Shown piece by piece: positions 1-4,918 of a DNA stretch of 6,656 bases; the first letter of the stretch is position 1; every line of letters starts with the position of its first letter. The notes under the pieces were generated by a model. That model saw only the letters and a list, made by a program, of their open reading frames with translations, ran no database searches and was not told the DNA's origin. The position numbers and the translations under genes are program-made. The stretch is from Acidilobaceae archaeon (lineage in GTDB: Archaea; Thermoproteota; Thermoprotei_A; Sulfolobales; Acidilobaceae), in assembly GCA_027057815.1 (NCBI GenBank), contig JALURD010000020.1:1-6656 (forward strand), given 5' to 3'.

Positions 1-103
1 ACTCGAGAGACCAGGGACCAATGGTTCCCGCAATTCGACGAGAGAGTAACGCCCCCACAAGGTACTTTAGGTCGTGTTCAGCTCCCGCAACAAAATTAGC
101 CAT
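1..103 (-). CDS. Possible N-terminus of an unrecognised protein, cut by the window edge
   Basis: An open frame on the minus strand begins with ATG at 103-101 and stays open to the left edge (34 codons: MANFVAGAEHDLKYLVGALL and onward). I do not recognise the family. The support is positional. The minus-strand box CTTAAAA (134-128) is centred about 28 nt upstream of the ATG, as expected for a leaderless archaeal transcript, and there is no good Shine-Dalgarno site. The only in-frame stop upstream is near 121-123, so no much longer start is available. Two plus-strand frames are also open over part of this stretch (1-99 and 3-134), but neither shows a recognisable domain. The call is an inference from promoter geometry on little sequence and is weak. 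Confidence 0.35.
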   Translation of the reverse strand, partial: MANFVAGAEHDLKYLVGALLSRRIAGTIGPWSLE

Positions 104-126
104 TGCTACCCATGTAGGCTTACAAG

Positions 127-135
127 CATTTTAAG
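127..135 (-). promoter_or_regulatory. TATA-like box for the left-edge minus-strand gene
   Basis: On the minus strand this reads ACTTAAAAT. It is centred about 28 nt upstream of the ATG at 103, which fits a transcript starting at or very near the start codon. It touches a small inverted repeat (TAAGTT at 132-137, AACTTA at 143-148). It is a spacing-based prediction only. Confidence 0.3.
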
Positions 136-160
136 TTACATAAACTTAGAGAGTACTAAG
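132..160. repeat. Two overlapping short inverted repeats upstream of the left-edge gene
   Basis: TAAGTT (132-137) pairs with AACTTA (143-148) across the 5-nt spacer ACATA. CTTAG (145-149) pairs with CTAAG (156-160) across 6 nt. The two share the CTTA core and lie over and just upstream of the predicted TATA box, where an archaeal repressor or activator site would sit. The arms are short and the region is AT-rich, so chance is a real alternative. Confidence 0.25.
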
Positions 161-191
161 AATTAATTGTAGCTTCGCGTTTTTCGTCTAT

Positions 192-344
192 TTAACACGA
201 TTTAATTTTAAGCTCTAAAACCGCTCCAGCGAATCCCGACAGGATCGCTAGCCTTAAAAGGAGGAGATCTACGTCAAAGCTGTAAGGCAGGTTATCATCT
301 AATACCCTTCGAAGCAATACATATACTATCCGGAGTTTAAGCAT
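192..344 (-). pseudogene. Possible decayed C-terminus of a minimal nucleotidyltransferase
   Basis: The minus-strand frame from ATG 344-342 to TAA 194-192 encodes 50 residues. They include RRVLDDNLPYSFDVDLL followed by a hydrophobic tail ending in GAVLELKIKSC. From memory, the R-x-L-x-(D/E)-(S/D)-(N/D)-LPY-x-(V/F)-D-V segment is the typical last strand region of small MNT-type nucleotidyltransferases of archaea, which usually continue into a 'VDL...S.EF...L..GV' tail. No N-terminal catalytic GS-x(n)-DxD part is present: upstream on this strand is the antisense of the hydrogenase peptidase gene. If the resemblance is real, this is a truncated relic. If not, it is a chance open frame. It matters because the bases are otherwise an unassigned leader. 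Confidence 0.2.
316..329 (+). promoter_or_regulatory. Predicted promoter (TATA box) of the hydrogenase peptidase gene
   Basis: ACATATACTAT (319-329) is preceded by a purine-rich CGAAGCAA that could serve as a BRE. Transcription would start about 26 nt downstream, near 350. That lies after the first possible ATG (343) but before the GGTGAG at 366-371, so the box favours translation from 382. It is a prediction from motif and spacing. Confidence 0.4.
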
Positions 345-381
345 GATAGAAACATGTAACTTATCGGTGAGTAAGTTGAGT

Positions 382-951
382 ATGTATGCGGTGAAGGTAA
401 TAGGCTTAGGTAATAGGATGCATGGAGACGACGGCCTCGGCTCGTGCTTAGCTCTTGCTCTTAAGAAGTGCTCGGCAGAAGCCCCACCCATCCTTGCATT
501 GGACTTGCCAACACTAGGGGATGTATATCTCCTCGAGGACTCTGATACCGTCATCATAATTGATGCTGCCGATAAGCATACACTTGAAGCTCTGGGGGTA
601 AGTGAACACGGCATCCCGGTGATCCTGGAACTCAAGCCCGAGAGACTTGGAGACGAGGATCTGGCTCTCATGGCGAGCAAGGCGGATGCCCACACACTAG
701 ATCCAGTATATCTAGTGGCTTACGCTTACTCCGCAGGCTTCTTCAGGGGTAGAGCCTTCCTTATAGCCGTCCCCATCGAAGAAGTGCGATTTGGCGTGGG
801 TCTCACCGAGGCCGCTGCCATGAAGGCGCTCGAGGCAGCTGAGGTGCTCGCAAGGCTCCTGGAGAGCCTTGGTCACAAGTTATCATATAATAAGGAGTGC
901 CTCAAGGCTAAGCTATTAGGCCCGTGCAGGGACCCCTTAGCTCCCCTCTGA
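382..951 (+). CDS. [NiFe]-hydrogenase maturation endopeptidase (peptidase M52, HycI/HybD family)
   Basis: This nickel-dependent endopeptidase would trim the C-terminal tail of a [NiFe]-hydrogenase large subunit after nickel insertion. In numbering from the ATG at 343, GLGNRMHGDDG (21-31) is the family signature. D30, D74 (in IIIDAAD) and H117 (in KADAHTLDP) match the three nickel ligands known from HybD/HycI. The C-terminal half ends in the usual GVGLTEAAAMKALEAAE helix. I place the start at ATG 382 (189 aa; protein MYAVKVIGLGN...). GGTGAG at 366-371 lies 10 nt upstream, the TATA box at 319-329 puts the transcript start after 343, and family members begin directly with the first beta strand. 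The longer form from 343 has 202 aa. No hydrogenase subunit or hyp gene is in view, so the target is unknown. The 3' end overlaps the next gene tail to tail by 15 bp. Confidence 0.88.
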   Translation: MYAVKVIGLGNRMHGDDGLGSCLALALKKCSAEAPPILALDLPTLGDVYLLEDSDTVIIIDAADKHTLEALGVSEHGIPVILELKPERLGDEDLALMASKADAHTLDPVYLVAYAYSAGFFRGRAFLIAVPIEEVRFGVGLTEAAAMKALEAAEVLARLLESLGHKLSYNKECLKAKLLGPCRDPLAPL

Positions 952-1296
952 CTTCGACCTAATCTCCTCCAAAGCCCTCCTAAACGATTCCTCCAAGCTA
1001 CCGGATGCCCTGGCCTCGTCTACGAGTTCACGTGCAGCTTCACATATTCTAGCGATCTCCTCTAAAGCAGTTTTGTAGGCCTCCTCCTCATTCTTACCAG
1101 TCAGCCTTGCCGCCGCGTACGTCCCTGAAGCTGCTTGTGCCAGGATTATAGCCATCAAAGGCGCTGTCATCCTCCTCTCCGACGCGCTAGCCAGTACCGG
1201 AGCCACTAGCCCAAGCATGTCCCGCAGCCACCTCGAGGCCTCGGGATCCCTCGTCAAGAATGATATCTTGCGGGACAGCTCCTCGTCCAACTCCAC
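937..1296 (-). CDS. Small helical protein of unknown function (119 aa)
   Basis: I do not recognise a family. The protein is almost wholly alpha-helical by composition. A charged N-terminus leads to a moderately hydrophobic stretch (about residues 28-63, with MLGLVAPVLA and APLMAIILAQAASGTYAAA), followed by a charged, Glu/Ala/Arg-rich region (68-115) with coiled-coil-like spacing. There is no signal peptide and no clear catalytic motif; the single Cys is at 85. The GTG start at 1296-1294 has AGGTGA only 3 nt upstream, so TTG at 1290-1288 (9-nt spacer) is a rival start giving a protein two residues shorter. Its last 15 bases overlap the end of the hydrogenase peptidase gene on the other strand. 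It lies 74 bp downstream of the alkyltransferase gene on the same strand and may be read with it. Sustained coding-like composition supports a real gene. Confidence 0.65.
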   Translation of the reverse strand: MELDEELSRKISFLTRDPEASRWLRDMLGLVAPVLASASERRMTAPLMAIILAQAASGTYAAARLTGKNEEEAYKTALEEIARICEAARELVDEARASGSLEESFRRALEEIRSKSEGS

Positions 1297-1299
1297 TAT

Positions 1300-1305
1300 T
1301 CACCT
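1300..1305 (-). promoter_or_regulatory. Shine-Dalgarno site of the 119-aa protein
   Basis: AGGTGA on the minus strand lies 3 nt before GTG 1296 and 9 nt before TTG 1290. The usual spacing in the neighbouring genes is 5-10 nt, so this site leaves the exact start open. Confidence 0.5.
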
Positions 1306-1370
1306 ATGTTATCAAAGCGGCGGCACCGAATATAGAAATAGAATGAAGCCAGCAGTCTACTTGGCGCGTG

Positions 1371-1802
1371 CTAAATTAAATCCTTAATATCCACGATGAA
1401 CTCTCTCCTAACTCTCCCGTCAACCGTGAACTCGACCCCCTCGAGTTCGAGGAGCCGCCTCTTAACCTGCGTGCCACCCCTACTGTAACCGCCGAGGCCG
1501 CCGTCACTCCTAATGACCCTATGACAAGGAATTATTATAGGATATGGATTAGCCTTCAATGCACGACCCACCAGCCGAGGGCTTACGTTGAGAAACCGCG
1601 CTATGGACCCATAGGTTGTAACTAGGCCTGGCGGCACAAGACTGATTAGCGTCCAAACGGCTTCAAAATAGTCGCGAATCCTTGCCCGTCCTATCTCCTC
1701 GCCAGTCATGCTTAGCAATGGCACCGCGGAAGCCCCCAGGCTTCCGCGATTGTGTGATTTGGTATTGCCTATATTCTTAACAATAGTGATTGTTGTCACC
1801 AC
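1371..1802 (-). CDS. ogt: Methylated-DNA--protein-cysteine S-methyltransferase (O6-alkylguanine-DNA alkyltransferase)
   Basis: This suicide DNA-repair protein moves the alkyl group from O6-alkylguanine to its own cysteine. In GTG-1802 numbering, IPCHRVI (91-97) holds the acceptor C93 with H94. R77 in SPRLVGRALKANP corresponds to the arginine finger of the recognition helix and N85 to the Asn hinge. GGLGGYSRGG (101-110) is the substrate-pocket loop, and E121 in LELEGV completes the Asn-His-Cys-Glu network. The DNA-binding domain covers about 46-124. The segment before it is short and polar, so the RNase-H-like N-terminal domain of typical 150-170 aa members is missing or reduced to about 45 residues. 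The start is uncertain. GTG 1802 and GTG 1799 are tandem, lie about 24-27 nt from a TATA-like box and lack a Shine-Dalgarno site, which suits a leaderless transcript. ATG 1709 (112 aa) has only a weak, distant GGTG. Confidence 0.93.
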   Translation of the reverse strand: MVTTITIVKNIGNTKSHNRGSLGASAVPLLSMTGEEIGRARIRDYFEAVWTLISLVPPGLVTTYGSIARFLNVSPRLVGRALKANPYPIIIPCHRVIRSDGGLGGYSRGGTQVKRRLLELEGVEFTVDGRVRREFIVDIKDLI

Positions 1803-1819
1803 GATCAGTGGTTAATGCT

Positions 1820-1834
1820 GTATAAAATATATAC
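1820..1834 (-). promoter_or_regulatory. TATA box of the alkyltransferase gene
   Basis: The minus strand reads GTATATATTTTATAC here, centred about 24 nt upstream of GTG 1802 and 27 nt upstream of GTG 1799. This is the distance expected if transcription starts at the start codon itself. The element is nearly palindromic and could also be read from the plus strand, but no plus gene begins at the matching distance. Confidence 0.5.
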
Positions 1835-1938
1835 ACTAATATATCTTTCTATTGAATTGTTTACGTAACTGAAGCCGGATTCGCCCAGTCTAAGATTGTA
1901 CGCTTCTATATCTGTTTTATTTTATTCAGCTGTTTTTG

Positions 1939-1966
1939 TTTATAGTATATGAATACTTATTATTTT
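1939..1966 (+). promoter_or_regulatory. Candidate TATA boxes of the permease operon
   Basis: TTTATAGTATA (1939-1949) or CTTATTATTTT (1957-1967 region) could serve. They would place the transcript start near 1969 or 1986 and leave a leader of about 45-60 nt that includes the GAGGTGAG ribosome site. Which one is used cannot be told from the sequence. Confidence 0.35.
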
Positions 1967-2014
1967 GTAGACCGGTGGTGGGCGACCCAAGAAATTCCCA
2001 CTAGAGCATGCTTT

Positions 2015-2022
2015 GAGGTGAG
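2015..2022 (+). promoter_or_regulatory. Strong Shine-Dalgarno site that fixes the permease GTG start
   Basis: GAGGTGAG ends 8 nt before GTG 2031. It is a near-complete match to the archaeal anti-Shine-Dalgarno sequence, so the GTG start is well supported even though ATG codons occur further in. Confidence 0.75.
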
Positions 2023-2030
2023 TTCCCAAG

Positions 2031-3398
2031 GTGGGAGCGAAGGAGGTTAAGGACTACTATGGAGACTATGCAACCCTTCGGGTCCCACCGGAGGAAAGAA
2101 GGACCTTCCTAAACATGCTGATGGTGTTCCTTGGAGTTCTAGCTGTATGGGCCGCGGTCTTTGGCGGCGCAAGCATGGCTACTATACTCGACGCTAAAGG
2201 CATTCTGTTAGCCTCTATTCTGGGAAGCGTTGCACTGGGTGTTATCGCGTTCTTCACGGGCCTCATAGGAAGCTACAATGGAGTGTCGACTTACGTCATA
2301 CTTAGACATAGTATGGGGAGATTCGGGTCTATAGCAGCTGGTATTGTAATATCTGGCATTAGCTCGGCGCTCTGGTTCGCATTTGAGACTTGGCTTTTCG
2401 GCGTCATAATGCAAGGAGTGTTCCCTGACAATTTCCTCACACGTGTTGACGTGGCCGCGTTCTGGGGAGGCCTCCTCATGATGACAACAGCCTTAATCGG
2501 ATATAGGGGGCTTGCTGCGCTCAGCTACCTCGTAGTCCCAGCTTGGTTCGCCATCATACCCATGGCCCTGGCGGCATCCATAGCCCTCAAGGGCGGGTGG
2601 TCAGCCCTCCTGGCTGCGAAGCCCGAGCAGCCAGCGGGCCTCGCAGCCGGCATAACATTCGTCATAGGATTATACATTGTAGGCGCTACCATCGCTCCCG
2701 ACGTGACCAGATTCTCCAGGAGACCCCTTGACGGCCCTCTAGCCTGGTTCATCCACGTGGTAATTTTCATGCCAGTAATTCTAATTGCTGGGGGATGGCT
2801 CCAGCTACTCTCTCCAGGCAGCAACCTCGCAGCTGAGATGGTAGCTATGGGCATGGGCCTGGCAGTTCTCCTTACTGGCATCCTTGGCCAGTGGACAACG
2901 AACGATAACAACCTCTACAGCGCTAGCCTGGCTTGGGTTAACGCTGTACCCAAGGTCAAAAGATGGGTATGGGTTCTTATTCTTGGATTATCTGGCACCA
3001 TTGTGGCGGTCCTGATAGCCAGGGGTTATGGTATATCGCTAGATGCTCTCTTAAAGTTCGGGACCCTCCTTGGCACGTTTATTCCGCCTATAACCGGCGT
3101 AATGATCGCAGACTACTACATAGTCCAGCCCCTGCTCTTCGGCAAGCGGGATCCCAGGACTAGGTATAACTTTGGCCCTGGCACAGTCTATGGAGCCGTA
3201 AGATGGCCCGGCGTCGCTGCCTGGGTTATTGGTAGCATATTGGCGTATTACATACCAAAGATCCACCCCGGCGTACCTGGAGCTATTCTTGGCCTCTTCA
3301 CAGGTCTAGTCGTCCACATCCTACTCATGGCTCTCTGCAAAGCCTCCGGCATCCCACACGATGTGGGCAAATGGGTAGAGACTGAGACAGGGTGGTAG
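2031..3398 (+). CDS. NCS1-family nucleobase/hydantoin-type cation symporter (CodB-like permease)
   Basis: This is an inner-membrane permease of 455 aa with about 12 membrane segments (near 27-52, 56-81, 98-126, 140-157, 161-186, 203-222, 236-260, 268-288, 312-330, 340-363, 390-408, 416-436). Length and layout match the NCS1 family (cytosine, purine, allantoin and hydantoin transporters). IAPDVTRFSRR (221-231) matches the CodB-type 'DysRFar' motif, TTNDNNLYSASLAW (289-302) matches its 'qDNNLYsaSL' motif, and PPITGVMIADYYIV (352-365) matches the late 'P..G...aDY' motif. The substrate cannot be read from the sequence. The downstream DUF917 and HyuA genes point to a hydantoin-like or other cyclic amide rather than cytosine, and no deaminase is present. 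It is the first gene of a four-gene operon, and its stop overlaps the frame of the next gene. Confidence 0.88.
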   Translation: MGAKEVKDYYGDYATLRVPPEERRTFLNMLMVFLGVLAVWAAVFGGASMATILDAKGILLASILGSVALGVIAFFTGLIGSYNGVSTYVILRHSMGRFGSIAAGIVISGISSALWFAFETWLFGVIMQGVFPDNFLTRVDVAAFWGGLLMMTTALIGYRGLAALSYLVVPAWFAIIPMALAASIALKGGWSALLAAKPEQPAGLAAGITFVIGLYIVGATIAPDVTRFSRRPLDGPLAWFIHVVIFMPVILIAGGWLQLLSPGSNLAAEMVAMGMGLAVLLTGILGQWTTNDNNLYSASLAWVNAVPKVKRWVWVLILGLSGTIVAVLIARGYGISLDALLKFGTLLGTFIPPITGVMIADYYIVQPLLFGKRDPRTRYNFGPGTVYGAVRWPGVAAWVIGSILAYYIPKIHPGVPGAILGLFTGLVVHILLMALCKASGIPHDVGKWVETETGW

Positions 3399-3400
3399 CC

Positions 3401-3799
3401 GTGGCGGAGGCATTCACGTCATACGCGGTGAAGTCCCTATCTGCTAGCACGGTGCTCTTCCTGGTAACTGGCCTAATCGCTGCCACAGGCGCGCAGGCGT
3501 TTAGCTCACACTTCGCCTACTTCGCGGTGGCCTCTGCACTACTCGTTGGAGTAAACGTTGCTAGGCTGAAGTACTGTTCGGGATGCGACGTGAAGAGAGT
3601 GGGCGAGATCGCAGTTCAGGCTGGCTGGCTAGTGACGTCTCTAAGCCTGGTCTATATTACAATGGCTCCTGCCAAGATATACTCCATGAATACGGTTAAC
3701 CTGACAATAACCGAGGCTCTAGGGCTCATACTACTAATGATTGGAGCTACGCTACTCCTGAAGACTAAGAAAGAGACTGGAGTATCACTTTCAATATAG
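3401..3799 (+). CDS. Small four-helix membrane protein of unknown function
   Basis: I do not recognise a family. There are four hydrophobic segments (in GTG-3392 numbering about 17-34, 38-57, 75-92 and 106-123), linked by a short basic loop ARLKYCSGCDVKRV that carries a CxxC pair (C62, C65). The C-terminal tail is basic (KTKKETG). Two GTG starts compete. GTG 3392 gives 135 aa and overlaps the permease stop by 7 nt. GTG 3401 gives 132 aa and has GGGTGG (3390-3395) 5 nt upstream, the better ribosome site; I prefer it. The gene lies between the permease and the DUF917 enzyme, 12 nt before the latter, so it is surely co-transcribed. It may be an accessory to the transporter or a membrane anchor. 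That role is inference from position only. Confidence 0.75.
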   Translation: MAEAFTSYAVKSLSASTVLFLVTGLIAATGAQAFSSHFAYFAVASALLVGVNVARLKYCSGCDVKRVGEIAVQAGWLVTSLSLVYITMAPAKIYSMNTVNLTITEALGLILLMIGATLLLKTKKETGVSLSI

Positions 3800-3804
3800 G
3801 GGTG
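3799..3804 (+). promoter_or_regulatory. Shine-Dalgarno site of the DUF917 gene
   Basis: GGGGTG overlaps the last base of the preceding stop codon and lies 7 nt before ATG 3812. This suits translational coupling with the small membrane protein. Confidence 0.6.
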
Positions 3805-3811
3805 CAGGGTT

Positions 3812-4912
3812 ATGGGTGAGACGCGTCTAACAAAGGAGGACATCGAGGACCTAGCAATAGGTGCAGCCGTCCTGGGGACAGGTGGCGGTGGGGATCCTTA
3901 CATAGGAAAACTTATGGCTATCCAGGTCCTCGATAAAGGAAAGGAGATAACACTCGTCGACCCCAATGATATTCCAGACGACGCCTTTATAATGACGTCA
4001 GCGTTTATGGGAACACCAATAACAATTATAGAGAAGCTGCCGAGCGGCCTTGAAGCAGTTAAGGCCCTCGAGAGCCTTGAAAACTACTTCGGAAGGAGAG
4101 CGGACTACATAACACCGGTCGAAGCCGGTGGCCTAAACTCCACAATCCCATTATACGTGGCTGGCATGACGGGCAAGCCTGTACTAGACGGTGATGGCAT
4201 GGGGAGGGCCTTCCCGGAGCTCCAGATGGTTACCTTCCATCTTTATGGAGTCAAGGCTACTCCCATGTCCCTGGCAGATGAGAAGGGGAACAGCGTAATC
4301 CTGGATACGATAGATAACTTCTGGGCCGAGAAAATCGCTAGGGTTGTCACCATAAGAATGGGTGGATGGGCCTCGATAGCGCTGTACTCAATGAATGGCA
4401 AGAAGTACAAAGAGGCCGTGATACCCCACACGATCAGTAAGGGCATAGAGATCGGGAGAGCTATTAGGGACGCGAAGAAGCACGGGAAGAATCCACTGGA
4501 CGCCCTGCTCGACGTAACTAGAGGATTCAAACTCTTTGAAGGTAAAGTGGTCGACGTTAGCCGTTGGATCGTGGCAGGCTTCGCGAAAGGTGAGGTAACC
4601 ATCGAAGGCTTCGACGACTTCAAAGGTAAGACTATGAAGATCATGTTCCAGAACGAGAACCTAGTAGCGATTGTTGACGGTGAAGTTGTGGCCAGCGTCC
4701 CGGACCTAATAGTCGTCTTGGACCTTGAGACCGCTGAACCCATCACAACCGAACGCCATAGGTACGGCTACAGAGTAGCCGTCGTTGGCATCCCCTGCGA
4801 TGCTAAGTGGCGTACACCTGAAGCGCTGGAGGTAGTCGGCCCGAAGTACTTCGGATATGATATTGAATACGTTCCCATTGAAGAGAGAGTGAAGGCTTTG
4901 GGCCTGGGGTGA
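3812..4912 (+). CDS. DUF917 family protein (S-methyl-thiohydantoin desulfurase-like, COG3535)
   Basis: This is a soluble 366-aa protein of normal length for the family. The N-terminal domain (about 1-170) opens with LAIGAAVLGTGGGGDPYIG (15-32), the family's glycine-rich signature. It continues with VEAGGLNS (103-110) and DGDGMGRAFPELQM (126-139). The C-terminal domain (about 171-366) ends with the typical WRTPEALEVVGPKYFGYDIEYVPIEE (333-358). IPCD at 327-330 places a Cys in a conserved stretch. Pfam calls the family S-methyl thiohydantoin desulfurase. Members are commonly neighbours of HyuA-type ATPases and CodB-like permeases, as here, and as I recall DUF917 is also fused to HyuA domains in some fungal proteins. 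I infer that it acts with the following HyuA on a hydantoin-like ring. The exact reaction is not shown by the sequence. The gap to the next gene is 6 nt. Confidence 0.9.
   Translation: MGETRLTKEDIEDLAIGAAVLGTGGGGDPYIGKLMAIQVLDKGKEITLVDPNDIPDDAFIMTSAFMGTPITIIEKLPSGLEAVKALESLENYFGRRADYITPVEAGGLNSTIPLYVAGMTGKPVLDGDGMGRAFPELQMVTFHLYGVKATPMSLADEKGNSVILDTIDNFWAEKIARVVTIRMGGWASIALYSMNGKKYKEAVIPHTISKGIEIGRAIRDAKKHGKNPLDALLDVTRGFKLFEGKVVDVSRWIVAGFAKGEVTIEGFDDFKGKTMKIMFQNENLVAIVDGEVVASVPDLIVVLDLETAEPITTERHRYGYRVAVVGIPCDAKWRTPEALEVVGPKYFGYDIEYVPIEERVKALGLG
4906..4912 (+). promoter_or_regulatory. Shine-Dalgarno site of the hyuA-like gene inside the DUF917 stop
   Basis: GGGGTGA includes the TGA stop of the upstream gene and lies 6 nt before ATG 4919. 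It fixes this ATG as the start and suggests coupled synthesis of the two proteins. Confidence 0.7.
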
Positions 4913-4918
4913 CTAGGC

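Larger units (their letters stand above)
1803..2030. other. Divergent intergenic region between ogt and the permease operon
   Basis: These 228 bp are AT-rich in the outer two thirds and contain no convincing gene. They hold the promoters for both flanking genes. They also contain an 8-bp palindrome TTACGTAA (1861-1868), a second one AGCATGCT (2005-2012) just ahead of the permease ribosome site, and small stem candidates near the permease start. I saw no tRNA or C/D-box motif pair. Confidence 0.6.

Noticed and set aside
1..134. Plus-strand frames open from the left edge to stops at 97-99 and 132-134, as C-termini of an upstream gene
   Set aside because: Neither has a recognisable ending or domain. 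The minus-strand frame starting at 103 has better promoter geometry. The evidence is thin either way.
382..951. Part of a hydrogenase operon
   Set aside because: No hydrogenase subunit, hyp gene or electron-transfer gene is in the window. The flanking genes are unrelated and on the opposite strand.
2525..2911. Long minus-strand open frame across the permease
   Set aside because: It is antisense to a clear NCS1 permease. Its composition (many Met, Pro, Arg) is that of a shadow frame.
2031..3398. Cytosine permease (codB) as a specific call
   Set aside because: The family fits, but there is no cytosine deaminase nearby and the neighbours favour a hydantoin-like substrate, so only the family is assigned.
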